A DNA stretch of 64,000 nt from Aliivibrio sp. S4MY1 (GCF_028765545.1 NZ_JARACP010000004.1:1-64000), one strand, 5' to 3'. Shown: positions 29,669 to 43,354, counted from the first letter of the stretch. A program made the numbers and translations. The notes: a model not told the origin generated them from the letters alone.

Positions 29669-30091
29669 TTAACGCGAACGTTTTGTCAGCTCGATAACTC
29701 GAAGCTGTGCGATCGCTTTAGCCAAATCACTGGCCGCTTGAGCGAAGTTAATGTCGCCATGCTGATTTTTGATGTTCTCTTCAGCCTTGCGTTTAGCTTC
29801 TTCTGCCTTAGCTGCGTCTAGGTCTTCACCACGGATACCGGTATCTGCAAGAACAGTAGCCGAACCAGGTTGAACCTCAACAATGCCACCAGAGACATAA
29901 ATGTACTCTTCGTGACCATGTTGTTTAACAATACGCACCATACCAGGCGTGATAGCGGTCAGCAGCGGTGCGTGCCCATGGAAAATACCAAGTTCACCCT
30001 CGCTACCGGTCACCTGCATCGTTTCTACTAGTCCTGAGAATAATTTCTGCTCAGCACTTACAACGTCCAGGTGAAAGGTCATTGCTGCCAT
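29669..30091 (-). CDS. atpC: F1Fo ATP synthase epsilon subunit
   Basis: Rotor subunit and inhibitor of F1. N-terminal beta-sandwich ([15 protein letters not shown] ... [14 protein letters not shown]) and a C-terminal helical hairpin ([16 protein letters not shown]). 140 aa. A consensus AGGAGG precedes the ATG. Last of the nine genes atpIBEFHAGDC, 18 bp after atpD. Confidence 0.97.
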   Translation of the reverse strand: MAAMTFHLDVVSAEQKLFSGLVETMQVTGSEGELGIFHGHAPLLTAITPGMVRIVKQHGHEEYIYVSGGIVEVQPGSATVLADTGIRGEDLDAAKAEEAKRKAEENIKNQHGDINFAQAASDLAKAIAQLRVIELTKRSR

Positions 30092-30109
30092 ATCGCCTCC
30101 TAATCAGCC

Positions 30110-31540
<1,431 letters not shown>

Positions 31541-31547
31541 CTATTGC

Positions 31548-32414
31548 TTAAACCGCTGATGCGCCTGAAACAATTTCTGAAAGCTCTTGCGTAATCGCCG
31601 ATTGACGGGCTTTGTTATACACAAGTTGCAGTTCATCAATAATGTCACCAGCGTTATCAGTCGCTGCTTTCATCGCAATCATTCGCGCTACATGTTCACA
31701 CGCTAAGTTTTCAACTACACCTTGATATACTTGTGATTCAACGTATCGAACCAATAATGTATCTAGTAGTAGTTTAGGCTCAGGTTCATAAATGTAATCC
31801 CAAGAATGAGTACGTTTCATTGCTTCATCTTCAGATTTAGGCAAAGGAAGTAATTGGTCAATTGCTGGCTCTTGCACCATAGTGTTAATGAACTTATTGT
31901 TCACTACATATAGGCGATCCAGCTGGCCTTCATCGTATTTCTTTAGCATAACGCCAACACTACCGATCAATTCTTCAAGACTTGGGTTATCACCTAAGCC
32001 AGAGTTTTGAGCAATAACGTTACCGCCATAGCTGTTAAAAAATGCTGTTGCTTTAGAGCCAATAACGGCTAAATCAATTTCAACACCATCTTTTGACCAT
32101 GCTTTCATTTCTGTCATGACTTTCTTAAACAAGTTAATGTTTAAGCCACCACACAAACCACGATCACTAGAAATAACAATGTAACCAACGCGCTTAGCTT
32201 CGCGTTCCTCAAGATACGGATGACGATACTCGAGGCTACCAAGCGCTAAATGACCGATTACTTTACGTATTGTGTCAGCATATGGACGAGACGCAGCCAT
32301 CGACTCTTGCGAGCGACGCATTTTAGAAGCGGCTACCATTTCCATTGCTTTCGTGATCTTTTGAGTGCTTTTTACACTCCCGATCTTGTTACGAATCTCT
32401 TTCGCACCGGCCAT
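31548..32414 (-). CDS. atpG: F1Fo ATP synthase gamma subunit
   Basis: Central rotor shaft. Conserved ends are present: [32 protein letters not shown] at the N-terminus (read as [10 protein letters not shown] then KITKAMEMV) and [19 protein letters not shown] at the C-terminus; GLCGGLN lies near residue 85. 288 aa. GGAGAG ribosome site before the ATG. Confidence 0.98.
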   Translation of the reverse strand: MAGAKEIRNKIGSVKSTQKITKAMEMVAASKMRRSQESMAASRPYADTIRKVIGHLALGSLEYRHPYLEEREAKRVGYIVISSDRGLCGGLNINLFKKVMTEMKAWSKDGVEIDLAVIGSKATAFFNSYGGNVIAQNSGLGDNPSLEELIGSVGVMLKKYDEGQLDRLYVVNNKFINTMVQEPAIDQLLPLPKSEDEAMKRTHSWDYIYEPEPKLLLDTLLVRYVESQVYQGVVENLACEHVARMIAMKAATDNAGDIIDELQLVYNKARQSAITQELSEIVSGASAV

Positions 32415-32459
32415 CGTTACTCTCCGTTTTCGGGTGACCCATAACAGGTCACCAACGAA

Positions 32460-34001
32460 TTACCAGGTCTGGGTTGCTTTGAAATCTTCAACCAGTTTCA
32501 CGAACTGAGCTTCAATTTCATTATTCCAAGCACCCGATGAGTCGATCTCTGTTGCTAGATCGGCAAATTGACCACGAGCATACGACAGCAGAGCTTCTTC
32601 AAAATCTGCAAGCTTAGAAAGCTCAACATCATTCAAATAGCCTTTCTCAGCTGTAAAGATAACTAACGCTTGATCAAAAACAGACATTGGAGCGTACTGC
32701 TTTTGTTTCATAAGTTCAGTTACTTTTTCACCATGATCAAGTTGCTTTTTAGTCGCGTCATCAAGATCAGATGAGAACTGAGCAAACGCTGCAAGTTCAC
32801 GATACTGTGCAAGCGCGGTACGAATACCACCAGACAGTTTCTTAATGATCTTAGTTTGCGCTGCACCACCTACACGAGATACAGAGATACCTGGATCTAC
32901 CGCAGGACGAACACCAGCGGTGAACAGTTCTGTTTGTAGGAAGATCTGACCATCAGTAATCGAGATTACGTTGGTTGGTACGAATGCAGATACGTCACCA
33001 GCTTGAGTTTCGATGATAGGTAGGGCAGTTAAAGAACCTGTTTTACCTTTCACTTCACCATTAGTGAATTTCTCAACATACGCTTCGCTTACACGAGCAG
33101 CACGCTCTAGTAGACGAGAGTGTAAATAGAATACGTCACCAGGGAATGCTTCACGACCCGGTGGACGTTTCAGTAGTAGAGAAATTTGACGATAAGCTAC
33201 TGCTTGCTTAGATAGGTCATCATAAACAATCAGTGCGTCTTCACCGCGGTCACGGAAGTATTCACCCATCGCACAACCTGAGTACGGTGCAAGGTATTGC
33301 AGCGCAGCAGATTCAGAAGCAGAAGCAACAACAACGATAGTGTTAGCTAGCGCACCGTGCTCTTCTAATTTGCGAACTACGTTAGCAATTGTTGATGCCT
33401 TTTGGCCAATCGCAACATAGATTGAGTAAATGCCTGAATTTTTCTGGTTAATGATCGCATCGATCGCCATTGCTGTTTTACCAGTCTGACGGTCACCGAT
33501 GATTAGCTCACGCTGACCACGGCCGATTGGGATCATTGAGTCAACTGACTTATAGCCAGTCTGTACAGGTTGGTCTACTGATTTACGATCGATTACACCA
33601 GGTGCAATCACTTCTACTGGAGAAGTCAATTTCGCATCAATAGGGCCTTTACCATCAATTGGCTCACCAAGTGTGTTTACAACACGACCTAGCATTTCAG
33701 GACCTACTGGTACTTCAAGGATACGACCAGTACCTGTTACTTTCATGCCTTCCTGTAGGTCAGCATATGGGCCCATTACTACCGCACCAACTGAGTCACG
33801 CTCAAGGTTAAGTGCTAGCGCATAACGGCCACCCGGTAATTCAATCATTTCGCCTTGCATAACGTCTGCAAGGCCGTGGATACGAATGATACCGTCGCTT
33901 ACCGAAACGATTGTACCTTCATTGCGAGCTTCACTTACAACGTTGAATTTTTCAATACGTTGTTTGATTAGATCGCTAATTTCCGTGGAATTAAGTTGCA
34001 T
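32460..34001 (-). CDS. atpA: F1Fo ATP synthase alpha subunit
   Basis: Non-catalytic nucleotide-binding subunit of F1. P-loop GDRQTGKTA (about 169-177), arginine finger region near SYIS/ARVSEAY, and the conserved [20 protein letters not shown]. 513 aa from the ATG at 33999-34001 ([16 protein letters not shown]), the family start; an in-frame start at 34034 overlaps atpH and is rejected. 13 bp after atpH. Confidence 0.99.
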   Translation of the reverse strand: MQLNSTEISDLIKQRIEKFNVVSEARNEGTIVSVSDGIIRIHGLADVMQGEMIELPGGRYALALNLERDSVGAVVMGPYADLQEGMKVTGTGRILEVPVGPEMLGRVVNTLGEPIDGKGPIDAKLTSPVEVIAPGVIDRKSVDQPVQTGYKSVDSMIPIGRGQRELIIGDRQTGKTAMAIDAIINQKNSGIYSIYVAIGQKASTIANVVRKLEEHGALANTIVVVASASESAALQYLAPYSGCAMGEYFRDRGEDALIVYDDLSKQAVAYRQISLLLKRPPGREAFPGDVFYLHSRLLERAARVSEAYVEKFTNGEVKGKTGSLTALPIIETQAGDVSAFVPTNVISITDGQIFLQTELFTAGVRPAVDPGISVSRVGGAAQTKIIKKLSGGIRTALAQYRELAAFAQFSSDLDDATKKQLDHGEKVTELMKQKQYAPMSVFDQALVIFTAEKGYLNDVELSKLADFEEALLSYARGQFADLATEIDSSGAWNNEIEAQFVKLVEDFKATQTW

Positions 34002-34014
34002 GCTCCATTCCCCA

Positions 34015-34548
34015 TCAAGACTGCAATGTTTCACTCAGGCGGCTTAAACGGCCACGTGCTGAGTTATCAATGACTAGGTCTCCGGCTCGAATTATGACCC
34101 CAGCTAGTAGGGCCTCATCTACGCTACAATTCAGCTTCACTTTACGCTCTAGACGAGCTTCAAGTTTGGCACTAATGTCAGCTTTCTGCTGCTCTGTCAG
34201 CTCAATTGCTGAAGTAACTTCAGCATCAATTTCTTTTTCAAGTTCATGTTTGAAAAAGATAAATTGCTCTAACACATCAGGTAAAATCTTCAGACGACTG
34301 TTTTCAGCCATAACATGAATTAGATTTTGTCCAAACTCGTTCAGTTGTTCGCCACAAATTGAAATAAAGATTTCAGCTAACTGCTCTGGCGCAACAGCAC
34401 CATCAAGCAACTGAGCAACGTCTTCATTTTTCGCGACTTCTGAACAGAAAGTTAGCATTTGAACCCATTGGTCCAATTCGCCTTTTTCGACCGCAAAGTC
34501 AAAAGCTGCTTTCGCGTAGGGGCGTGCGATGGTTGTCATTGTCGACAT
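34015..34548 (-). CDS. atpH: F1Fo ATP synthase delta subunit
   Basis: Peripheral stalk subunit that links F1 alpha to the b dimer. 177 aa; [16 protein letters not shown] near the N-terminus and [20 protein letters not shown] at the C-terminus (the conserved tail). AAAGGGGG ribosome site upstream of the ATG. Confidence 0.97.
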   Translation of the reverse strand: MSTMTTIARPYAKAAFDFAVEKGELDQWVQMLTFCSEVAKNEDVAQLLDGAVAPEQLAEIFISICGEQLNEFGQNLIHVMAENSRLKILPDVLEQFIFFKHELEKEIDAEVTSAIELTEQQKADISAKLEARLERKVKLNCSVDEALLAGVIIRAGDLVIDNSARGRLSRLSETLQS

Positions 34549-34565
34549 ATCTTGCCCCCTTTTAC

Positions 34566-35036
34566 TTACAATTTCGCAGTGATGTTATCAAGAATATCTC
34601 TTTGCGCTTCTACATCAATAGAGCGTTCTAAGATCTTCTCGGCACCAATCACAGCCAGAGTTGCAACTTGTTTACGCAGTTCATCGTGTGCACGTTTGCG
34701 CTCAGACTCAAGTTCTGCTTCACCTTGTGTAAGAATCTTCTGACGTTCTATCAGTGCTTCTTCACGAGCTTCATCCAAAATTTGACCCTTACGTTTGTTC
34801 GCTTGTTCGATGATCTCAGTTGCAGCGCGTTTTGCTTCTTTCAGTTGATCAGAAGCATTGGCTTGTGCCAAATCAAGGTCTTTAGCTGCGCGTTCAGCCG
34901 CAGATAAACCGTCAGCAATTAGCTTCTGACGTGCCTCGATCGCTTCCATGATTGGTGGCCATACATATTTCATGCAGAACCAAACAAACAGTGCGAAAGC
35001 GATTGCTTGACCAAGCAGAGTTGCGTTCATATTCAC
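34566..35036 (-). CDS. atpF: F1Fo ATP synthase b subunit
   Basis: Peripheral stalk. One N-terminal membrane helix (about 5-25, [20 protein letters not shown]) then a long charged coiled coil. 156 aa. The start is a GTG at 35034-35036 with GAGGGG eight bases upstream; the ATG two codons later is too far from it, and the E. coli protein begins MNLNATILGQ like the GTG reading. Confidence 0.97.
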   Translation of the reverse strand: MNMNATLLGQAIAFALFVWFCMKYVWPPIMEAIEARQKLIADGLSAAERAAKDLDLAQANASDQLKEAKRAATEIIEQANKRKGQILDEAREEALIERQKILTQGEAELESERKRAHDELRKQVATLAVIGAEKILERSIDVEAQRDILDNITAKL

Positions 35037-35091
35037 AACAGCTACCCCTCGTTAAGAATCAGCTACAAAAATTCAATTAGCAAAGGCTAGA

Positions 35092-35349
<258 letters not shown>

Positions 35350-35396
35350 TTATATTCTCCAATTGAATAGATAGAGTTGTATTAAAAATTTTAAAA

Positions 35397-36592
<1,196 letters not shown>

Positions 36593-36619
36593 GTATTCTT
36601 CCTTTTTAGCATCTTTGCC

Positions 36620-36633
36620 TTGATATAAATCAA
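36620..36633. promoter_or_regulatory. FNR-type site in the atp leader
   Basis: TTGAT-ATAA-ATCAA is a perfect match to the FNR consensus TTGATNNNNATCAA. It lies between the atp -10 (36657-36662) and the atpI start, at about +17 to +30 of the predicted transcript, where binding would block rather than activate. It is nested in a wider inverted repeat GCCTTG / CAAGGC (36617-36639). Confidence 0.6.
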
Positions 36634-36656
36634 CACAAGGCGAAGATTTTGCAAAA

Positions 36657-36684
36657 ATTATACGTTGCACCCATATGAATGCAA
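36657..36684 (-). promoter_or_regulatory. sigma-70 promoter of the atp operon
   Basis: Minus-strand TTGCAT (36679-36684), 16-base spacer, perfect TATAAT (36657-36662). Start near 36650, giving a leader of about 58 nt before atpI. It lies in the 188-bp gap between parB and atpI. A small dyad CTTTTAC/GTAAAAG at 36729-36745 may end the parB transcript. Confidence 0.78.
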
Positions 36685-36780
36685 TCAAATAGCATTAAAA
36701 AGTTACATTTATGAGAACAATGCAGTAACTTTTACGACGTAAAAGACAATTTTACTTTCTAATACTGTTTTATATCACAT

Positions 36781-37665
36781 TTAACTTTCTAGCTTTGCGA
36801 TAAGTTGTTCTAATTTGTGAGCCTTGTCAAAGGTAATCGTTACCTTACCGGAGCCTAATGAGTTTCTATTTATAACAACTTTAGACCCAAGAGCTGAAGT
36901 CAATTTGTTAGATATCTCGATCATCTCTGAATCTTGCTTTACTGGTTCTTTCTCTGCTTTAGGAGATAATAAGGCTTTCACTTGTTGTTCAGTTTGACGA
37001 ACCGTCAGCTTCTTTTTAATCACAAGATGAGCTAATTCAATTTGCAGTTCACTCTCTAATGCTAACAATGCACGAGCATGTCCCATCTCAAGTTTTTTCT
37101 GCTCAACAAAACCTTTAACTTCATCAGTCAATGCATTTAAACGCAGTAAGTTTGTTACTGTAGTTCGAGATTTACCGATAACATCTGAAATTTGTTGATG
37201 AGTTAATTCAAATTCTTGTTGTAAGCGCTCTAATGCTTGCGCTTCTTCAATAGCATTCAGATCTTCACGTTGAATATTTTCAATTAAAGCCATTGCAATC
37301 ACGGCTTTATCTTCAACCGATTTAACCACACAGGGTACATGTTTTAGACCTGCTTTTTTAGCAGCACGAAAACGTCGCTCACCCGCAATAATTTCATATT
37401 GTTGAGGAGCAACTTGACGAACAACAATCGGTTGGATGATACCTTGAGAACGAATAGAAGCAGAAAGCTCTTCTAAGGCTTCTTCTTCCATTATTTTACG
37501 AGGCTGGTATTGGCCAGCACTTAATTGATGAATACCCAATTCAATTAATTGAGCATCTTTTGAAATAGATTCACTTTGTTCGGCTGCTGATTGCTTTTCA
37601 CGAGCAATAGAGCTTGTTGCTAATAGGGCATCTAATCCTTTGCCTAAACCACGTTTATTACCCAT
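36781..37665 (-). CDS. parB: chromosome partitioning protein ParB
   Basis: CTP-dependent clamp that loads at parS near the origin and works with ParA in segregation. N-terminal GLGKGLDALL (ParA-stimulating), CTP-binding AGERRFRAAKKAGL, the HTH region (ISDVIGKSRTTVTNLLRL), and a C-terminal dimerisation domain. 294 aa. The ATG at 37663-37665 overlaps the end of parA by 8 bp; the longer frame to 37701 lacks family similarity. Confidence 0.96.
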   Translation of the reverse strand: MGNKRGLGKGLDALLATSSIAREKQSAAEQSESISKDAQLIELGIHQLSAGQYQPRKIMEEEALEELSASIRSQGIIQPIVVRQVAPQQYEIIAGERRFRAAKKAGLKHVPCVVKSVEDKAVIAMALIENIQREDLNAIEEAQALERLQQEFELTHQQISDVIGKSRTTVTNLLRLNALTDEVKGFVEQKKLEMGHARALLALESELQIELAHLVIKKKLTVRQTEQQVKALLSPKAEKEPVKQDSEMIEISNKLTSALGSKVVINRNSLGSGKVTITFDKAHKLEQLIAKLES

Positions 37666-38455
37666 GAATTTTTGTTTCCCTTTCTTTTTCCATTTCGTCA
37701 CGGCGAATTATCTCTCCGGCAAGGGCTAAATAAGCCTTTGCACCATTAGAGTATTTATCATAATACATTGCAGGTTTACCATGACTTGGCGCTTCTGCTA
37801 AGCGTACATTTCGAGGAATAACAGTGCGGTACACTTTTTCCCCAAAATGTTTTTTTAATTGATCTGACACATCATTAGCTAAGCGATTGCGAGGATCGTA
37901 CATGGTTCTTAATAACCCTTCGATCTTTAAATCAGCATTCACTACAGCGGCTAATTTACTGATGGTATCAATTAAAGCCGTTAACCCCTCCAGTGCATAA
38001 TATTCACACTGCATAGGGACCAATACAGAATCCGATGCTGCCATGGCGTTAATTGTAAGGAGATTTAGAGCGGGAGGGCAATCAATAAAGATGAAATCAT
38101 AGTTACCACGAACTGAAGCAATCATATTGCGTAAGCGAACTTCACGCGCAAACACTTCCATCAATTTGATTTCAGCAGCGGTAACATCACCATTAGCAGC
38201 AATAAGATCGTAACCCCCAGAAGTTTCCTCTATTACAACTTTTTCAAAAGGCACTTCATCAACCAGAAGTTCATAAGCTGTGGCATCGACATCGTATTTA
38301 TCAACACCACTGGCCATGGTCGCATTGCCTTGAGCATCTAAATCGATAAGTAATACTTTTCGATGAGTTGCTGCCATTGAAGCGGCAAGGTTCACCGCTG
38401 TCGTTGTTTTACCTACGCCACCTTTCTGGTTCGCAATAGAGATAACTTTTCCCAC
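37658..38455 (-). CDS. parA: chromosome partitioning ATPase ParA
   Basis: Deviant Walker A ATPase (NQKGGVGKTTTAVNLAA, residues about 9-25) that forms DNA-bound gradients to move ParB-parS. FIDCPPAL gives Walker B. 265 aa. The start is GTG (38453-38455) after TGAGG. Follows rsmG by 15 bp and overlaps parB by 8 bp, so mnmG-rsmG-parA-parB is one operon. Confidence 0.97.
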   Translation of the reverse strand: MGKVISIANQKGGVGKTTTAVNLAASMAATHRKVLLIDLDAQGNATMASGVDKYDVDATAYELLVDEVPFEKVVIEETSGGYDLIAANGDVTAAEIKLMEVFAREVRLRNMIASVRGNYDFIFIDCPPALNLLTINAMAASDSVLVPMQCEYYALEGLTALIDTISKLAAVVNADLKIEGLLRTMYDPRNRLANDVSDQLKKHFGEKVYRTVIPRNVRLAEAPSHGKPAMYYDKYSNGAKAYLALAGEIIRRDEMEKERETKIHG

Positions 38456-38470
38456 ACTAACCTCATTCCA

Positions 38471-39112
38471 TTATTTTTTTCCGGTTAAGGTGACTAAATG
38501 TCTTTCACCCTCTAACTCCGGAACGATCAATGTCGCTACATCTTTGACTGAGCACCATTCTGGAAGATCATTAGCTTCATCTTCTGAATAGATCCCTTTT
38601 AACGCCAAAAACACACCATCTTCTTCTTTTGGTAGATGATGACACCAATTAACCATGTCTGTCATTGATGCAAATGCACGACTTAGGACTGCATCAAACT
38701 TTTCTTCAGGCTGAAACTCTTCAACACGGCTTTGGATTGGAGTGACATTGGTAATTTTTAACTCATGAATCACCTGTTTGATAAAGCGGATTCTCTTACC
38801 TAAACTGTCTAATAGAGTAAACGATTTTCCAGGGTTCATGATAGCTAATGGGATACCTGGTAAGCCAGGACCTGTACCAACATCAATAAAACGCTCACCT
38901 GACAACTTTGGACTAACAACAATGCTATCCAGAATATGCTTAATGACCATTTCACTCGGATTTCTAACTGACGTTAGGTTATACGCTTTATTCCACTTAT
39001 GAAGTAGCGCTACATAACCAAGTAACTGCTCTTTTTGCAATTCAGAGACAGTTAAATCAGTTTGAGCAATCAAACGATCGAATTGCTGAGATAAATCGGT
39101 CACGTTACTCAC
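38471..39112 (-). CDS. rsmG: 16S rRNA (guanine-527-N7)-methyltransferase RsmG
   Basis: Methylates G527 of 16S rRNA. SAM motif [14 protein letters not shown] (near 76-89), preceded by [13 protein letters not shown]. 213 aa. The start is GTG at 39110-39112, overlapping mnmG by 8 bp; a second GTG three codons in (39103-39101) is better spaced from AAGGTGA and could be the true start. Confidence 0.95.
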   Translation of the reverse strand: MSNVTDLSQQFDRLIAQTDLTVSELQKEQLLGYVALLHKWNKAYNLTSVRNPSEMVIKHILDSIVVSPKLSGERFIDVGTGPGLPGIPLAIMNPGKSFTLLDSLGKRIRFIKQVIHELKITNVTPIQSRVEEFQPEEKFDAVLSRAFASMTDMVNWCHHLPKEEDGVFLALKGIYSEDEANDLPEWCSVKDVATLIVPELEGERHLVTLTGKK

Positions 39113-40994
39113 CTTTTTTTAATAAACCGTGTTTCTTTAAATGCACTAATAGAATAGAAACTGCAGCTGGTGTAATACCAGAAATACGTGATGCTATGCC
39201 AATCGTTTCAGGCTTAGCGTCTGTGAGTTTCGCAACCACTTCATTTGAAAGACCTTTTACTTCTTTATAATTAAGTTCTAAAGGCAATTTTGTATTTTCA
39301 TGACGTAATGATTTTTCAATTTCATCACGCTGGCGCTGAATGTATCCGGCGTATTTTACTTGAATTTCAACTTGTTCAGACGCTTGTTGATCCTCAATAG
39401 CAGGACCAAAGCCATCAATAGAGATCAATGACTCATAATTCACTTCTGGACGACGAAGAAGATCTTCACCACTTGCTTCACGAACGATCGGCGTTTTTAA
39501 GATCGAGTTAACTTGATCAATATTTTCTGATTTAGGGTTCACCCAAATATCTTTTAAACGTTGACGTTCTTTTTCAATGTTTTCTACTTTCTCGTTAAAG
39601 CGAGCCCAACGAGCATCATCAACTAAACCAAGTTCACGGCCTTGTTCTGTTAAGCGTAAATCCGCGTTATCTTCACGAAGTGATAAGCGATATTCGGCAC
39701 GAGACGTAAACATACGGTATGGTTCTTTGGTTCCAAGCGTTGATAAATCATCAATAAGTACACCCATGTATGCTTCATCACGGCGTGGACTCCAACCTTC
39801 CTTACCTTGAGCAAATAAACTCGCGTTAAGACCTGCCATCAACCCTTGTGCTGCTGCTTCTTCGTATCCAGTAGTACCGTTAATTTGACCAGCAAAGAAT
39901 AAGCCTTCAATAAACTTAGTTTCATACGTTGATTTTAAATCACGAGGATCAAAGAAATCATACTCAATAGCATAACCTGGACGCACAATGTGTGCATTTT
40001 CAAACCCTTTCATTGAACGAACTATTTGTAATTGTACGTCAAATGGCAAACTTGTTGAGATACCATTTGGGTATAATTCGTGTGTTGTTAAGCCTTCTGG
40101 TTCAATAAAGATTTGGTGGCTGTCTTTATCAGCAAAACGCATTACTTTATCTTCAATAGAAGGACAGTAACGAGGACCAATTCCTTCAATAACACCAGCG
40201 TACATAGGGCTACGATCAAGGTTCTTACGAATCACATCATGTGTTTTTTCATTGGTATGAGTGATGAAGCAGTTAATTTGTTTAGGTTGCTGTTCACGAT
40301 TACCCATAAATGAGAAAACAGGCGTTGGATTATCACCTGGTTGTGCTTCTAAATTTGAAAAATCAACACTACGGGCATCAATACGTGGTGGAGTACCTGT
40401 TTTAAGGCGATCGATCCTAAATGGACGATCTCGTAAACGTTGAGCAAGAGTGATCGAAGAAGGATCTCCTGCGCGACCTCCTGAGAAGTTTTCCATACCA
40501 ATGTGTATCTGACCCCCTAAAAAGGTACCAGCTGTCAATACAACGGATTTAGCACGGAATTTAAGGCCCATTTGAGTAATAGCACCGATAACTTTATCGT
40601 TTTCAATAATCAGATCATCTACTGCTTGTTGAAATAACATTAAGTTTGGTTGGTTTTCTAATACTGAACGAACAAATGCTTTGTATAGTGCTCTATCTGC
40701 TTGAGCACGAGTCGCTCGAACTGCTGGACCTTTGGACGCATTTAATGTTCTAAATTGAATACCGGCATGATCAGTGGCTTGTGCCATTAATCCACCTAAA
40801 GCATCCACTTCTTTTACCAAATGGCCTTTGCCGATCCCACCGATAGCAGGATTACATGACATTTGACCTAATGTGTCGATGTTATGTGTGAGTAGAAGTG
40901 TCTTTTGTCCTGTTCTTGCAGCTGCTAATGCTGCTTCAGTTCCAGCATGACCACCGCCAATAACAATGACATCAAAGTTTTCTTGGTAAAACAT
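39105..40994 (-). CDS. mnmG: tRNA uridine-34 carboxymethylaminomethyl enzyme MnmG (GidA)
   Basis: FAD protein that, with MnmE, installs cmnm5U at the tRNA wobble position. FAD motif [19 protein letters not shown] (near 11-29), then [14 protein letters not shown]; catalytic region [21 protein letters not shown]. 629 aa. Both partners of the pathway flank oriC here (mnmE at 41912). TAAGG upstream of the ATG. Transcribed away from oriC. Confidence 0.98.
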   Translation of the reverse strand: MFYQENFDVIVIGGGHAGTEAALAAARTGQKTLLLTHNIDTLGQMSCNPAIGGIGKGHLVKEVDALGGLMAQATDHAGIQFRTLNASKGPAVRATRAQADRALYKAFVRSVLENQPNLMLFQQAVDDLIIENDKVIGAITQMGLKFRAKSVVLTAGTFLGGQIHIGMENFSGGRAGDPSSITLAQRLRDRPFRIDRLKTGTPPRIDARSVDFSNLEAQPGDNPTPVFSFMGNREQQPKQINCFITHTNEKTHDVIRKNLDRSPMYAGVIEGIGPRYCPSIEDKVMRFADKDSHQIFIEPEGLTTHELYPNGISTSLPFDVQLQIVRSMKGFENAHIVRPGYAIEYDFFDPRDLKSTYETKFIEGLFFAGQINGTTGYEEAAAQGLMAGLNASLFAQGKEGWSPRRDEAYMGVLIDDLSTLGTKEPYRMFTSRAEYRLSLREDNADLRLTEQGRELGLVDDARWARFNEKVENIEKERQRLKDIWVNPKSENIDQVNSILKTPIVREASGEDLLRRPEVNYESLISIDGFGPAIEDQQASEQVEIQVKYAGYIQRQRDEIEKSLRHENTKLPLELNYKEVKGLSNEVVAKLTDAKPETIGIASRISGITPAAVSILLVHLKKHGLLKKGE

Positions 40995-41127
40995 GAGTTG
41001 ACCTTAGGTGTTATGAAAATAGTGAGAAGAATTTAATTTTAAGAGATCTATTTTACCCTTTTTCTAGCTTGGAAAGAAATGAAAAAGTGACGAAGTTCAA
41101 AAATTAAAGATCACTTAATATATATAA

Positions 41128-41165
41128 GATCTTTTAAAGAGATCTCTTATTAGATCTATTATATA
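41128..41165 (+). repeat. oriC AT-rich 13-mer array (DUE)
   Basis: Three near-contiguous 13-mers beginning GATCT: GATCTTTTAAAGA (41128-41140), GATCTCTTATTAG (41141-41153) and GATCTATTATATA (41153-41165). They resemble the E. coli L/M/R 13-mers GATCTNTTNTTTT and mark the duplex-unwinding element. Confidence 0.82.
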
Positions 41166-41178
41166 GATCGTCGAACAC

Positions 41179-41187
41179 TGTGGATAA
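41179..41187 (-). promoter_or_regulatory. DnaA box, R1-like
   Basis: Perfect TTATCCACA on the minus strand, 13 bp from the last 13-mer, the position and direction of R1 in E. coli oriC. Confidence 0.93.
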
Positions 41188-41284
41188 GTGGTAAATGATC
41201 AATAGGATCATGTACTTTAGTAAGATCTTAACTTGTGATAAATCTTTGATCTTTGATCGGACTGCTTGAGGATAAAATCATTTG

Positions 41285-41293
41285 TTATCCACA
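41285..41293 (+). promoter_or_regulatory. DnaA box in the middle of oriC
   Basis: Perfect TTATCCACA on the plus strand, followed by a G-rich run (41294-41304). Confidence 0.92.
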
Positions 41294-41358
41294 AGGGGGG
41301 AGGGCGTTAGATCTTATTCAATGGATAACTATAACTTGATCACTGGATCTTTCTATAG

Positions 41359-41367
41359 TTATCCACA
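41359..41367 (+). promoter_or_regulatory. DnaA box, R4-like
   Basis: Perfect TTATCCACA at the mioC-side edge of oriC, the position of R4 in E. coli. Confidence 0.93.
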
Positions 41368-41417
41368 TAGTAGGTATCAGCTATTTAATAACTTTTTTGA
41401 TCGGATAATACTTTTTA

Positions 41418-41852
41418 TTAACAAAAATGTTGTTTTAGCCATAATTCTGCAGGCTCTTCTGGAATACTATTTTGAGTTACATCTATTTCTAGTGATGGAT
41501 ATTTTTCAGTAGCACCAAGTTTAAGAAGTGTACTTTGTAGTGATTTACCTGCAGCACAGAAAGTATCGTAGCTTGAATCACCAATCGCAACGATGGCAAA
41601 ATTTATCATAGATAAAGCATTGGGATTATTTTGTAATTGTTCAATAAATGGTTTGATATTGTCTGGATAATCTCCAGCGCCATGAGTCGATACGACGAAA
41701 AGCCAAAGACTATTACTATCTACTTCATCTAGATTAGGTTGATTATGTATATCTGTTGTGAAATCCATATCTTCTAATAAATCAGCAAGATGATCGCCAA
41801 CGTACTCTGCACCACCAAGGGTGCTACCAGTAATGATTGATACATTTTTCAT
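41418..41852 (-). CDS. mioC: flavodoxin-like protein MioC
   Basis: 144-residue FMN-binding flavodoxin; the E. coli protein supports biotin synthase in vitro. The phosphate loop is ITGSTLGGAEYVGD near the N-terminus and the isoalloxazine loop is STHGAGDYPDN. It is transcribed towards oriC, as in E. coli, where mioC transcription modulates the origin. mnmE lies upstream with a terminator between. Confidence 0.94.
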   Translation of the reverse strand: MKNVSIITGSTLGGAEYVGDHLADLLEDMDFTTDIHNQPNLDEVDSNSLWLFVVSTHGAGDYPDNIKPFIEQLQNNPNALSMINFAIVAIGDSSYDTFCAAGKSLQSTLLKLGATEKYPSLEIDVTQNSIPEEPAELWLKQHFC

Positions 41853-41862
41853 GAATTTTTCC

Positions 41863-41890
41863 TATAAAAAATGGGCTGTAATAGCCCATT
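41863..41890 (-). terminator. intrinsic terminator between mnmE and mioC
   Basis: 8-bp stem AATGGGCT / AGCCCATT, 5-base loop; on the minus strand followed by TTTTTATAGG. It ends mnmE 20 bp after its stop and lies in the mioC leader. Confidence 0.8.
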
Positions 41891-41911
41891 ATTGTGTGAT
41901 TTGTTATTAGT

Positions 41912-43279
41912 TTATTTACCAATACAAAAAGAAGTAAAGATACGGCCTAGTAAGTCGTCAGAAGTAAATTCACCTGTAATTTCACTGAGATGTTGTTGAG
42001 CTATTCTTAATTCTTCAGCAAGGATTTCACCAGCCATATAGCCTTCAAGTTGTTGTTGACCTATATCTAGGTGCTGAGCAGCCTTTTCTAATGCTTCTAG
42101 ATGACGACGGCGAGCCATAAAGCCACCTTCTTGGTTACCAGAGAAGCCCATGCATTCTTTTAAGTGATTACGCAGTGCATCAACCCCTTCACCTGTTTTT
42201 GCTGATAGACGAATTAGAGTAGGATCATTTACGTGGCAAATACCAAGATCTTCACCGGTTTGATCGGCTTTATTTCGTATCACCGTCATACCTATATTTT
42301 TAGGTAAACGATCAAGGAACTCTGGCCAGATTATTTTGGGGTCTGTTGCATCCATTGTTGTGCCATCAACCATAAATAAAACGCGGTCAGCTTGAGCTAT
42401 TTCGTCCCAAGCTCGTTCAATACCAATACGTTCTACCTCATCAGAGGCTTCGCGAAGGCCTGCTGTATCAATGATATGTAAAGGCATGCCATCAATATGA
42501 ATATGCTCTCTAAGCACGTCACGAGTGGTTCCTGCAATATCAGTAACGATAGCAGTATCTTTACCCGATAGTGCATTAAGAAGGCTAGACTTGCCTGCAT
42601 TTGGGCGGCCGGCGATAACAACTTTCATGCCTTCACGCATGATCGCACCTTGATTCGCTTCTTGGCGAACCGCATTTAGGTTATCAATGATCCCTTGTAA
42701 ATCACCACTGACTTTGCCATCGGCAAGAAAATCGATCTCTTCTTCTGGAAAATCAATGGCAGCTTCAACGTAAATTCGAAGGTAAATAAGCGATTCAACC
42801 AAGGTATTAATTTTATTTGAAAATACGCCTTGCAGTGAATTTAAGGCTGATTTAGCTGCTTCTTCAGAGCTTGCATCAATCAAATCAGCGATAGCTTCTG
42901 CTTGTGCTAAATCCATTTTATCGTTTAGGAAGGCTCTTTCTGAGAATTCACCTGGACGAGCAGTACGGATACCGTCTATTTTTAGGATGCGTTTGATTAG
43001 CATATCCATGACAACAGGGCCACCATGCCCCTGAAGTTCTAAAACGTCTTCACCCGTAAATGAATGTGGGTTAGGAAAATAGAGTGCAATGCCTTGATCA
43101 AGCTCTAAACCATTCTCATCTTTGAATGGTGCATATTCGGCGTAACGTGGTTTCAGTTCTTTACCAATAACTTCTAAAGCCACTTCTTTCGCTTTAGGGC
43201 CTGATACTCGAATGATGCCTACGCCGCCTCGGCCTGGCGCTGTTGCTTGTGCAACTATGGTGTCTGTATGTAATGTCAT
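41912..43279 (-). CDS. mnmE: tRNA modification GTPase MnmE (TrmE)
   Basis: Works with MnmG on wobble uridine. N-terminal THF-binding domain ([20 protein letters not shown]), helical domain, GTPase domain with [14 protein letters not shown] (about 223-236) and DTAGLR, and the C-terminal CIGK carrying the conserved Cys. 455 aa. Separated from yidC by a terminator. Confidence 0.98.
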   Translation of the reverse strand: MTLHTDTIVAQATAPGRGGVGIIRVSGPKAKEVALEVIGKELKPRYAEYAPFKDENGLELDQGIALYFPNPHSFTGEDVLELQGHGGPVVMDMLIKRILKIDGIRTARPGEFSERAFLNDKMDLAQAEAIADLIDASSEEAAKSALNSLQGVFSNKINTLVESLIYLRIYVEAAIDFPEEEIDFLADGKVSGDLQGIIDNLNAVRQEANQGAIMREGMKVVIAGRPNAGKSSLLNALSGKDTAIVTDIAGTTRDVLREHIHIDGMPLHIIDTAGLREASDEVERIGIERAWDEIAQADRVLFMVDGTTMDATDPKIIWPEFLDRLPKNIGMTVIRNKADQTGEDLGICHVNDPTLIRLSAKTGEGVDALRNHLKECMGFSGNQEGGFMARRRHLEALEKAAQHLDIGQQQLEGYMAGEILAEELRIAQQHLSEITGEFTSDDLLGRIFTSFCIGK

Positions 43280-43326
43280 GATTATTCTTAATGTCTATTG
43301 CTTGAGCATATTGTAAGCCGATAAAA

Positions 43327-43354
43327 CAAAAAAGGCGACCAATGGCCGCCTTTT
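43327..43354 (-). terminator. intrinsic terminator of yidC
   Basis: 11-bp stem with one mismatch (AAAAGGCGACC / GGCCGCCTTTT); on the minus strand followed by TTTTTTTG. 24 bp after the yidC stop. Confidence 0.85.

Larger units (their letters stand above)
41105..41370. other. oriC of the primary chromosome
   Basis: The 423-bp gap between mnmG and mioC holds no gene but shows the E. coli-type origin layout in the same orientation: an AT-rich unwinding region on the mnmG side (41100-41170), a TGTGGATAA box (R1-like), a central region and a terminal TTATCCACA box (R4-like) next to mioC. I count 13 GATC (Dam/SeqA) sites from 41109 to 41349. Degenerate DnaA boxes are seen near 41269 and 41321. Transcription of mioC enters this region. 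Confidence 0.95.

Noticed and set aside
41239-41251. IHF-like site TAAATCTTTGATC in oriC
   Set aside because: One mismatch to a loose, AT-rich consensus inside an AT-rich region; not strong enough to list as a feature.
41282-41512. Plus-strand 76-codon frame across oriC and the end of mioC
   Set aside because: It reads through DnaA boxes and the mioC coding region in antisense, with no ribosome site.
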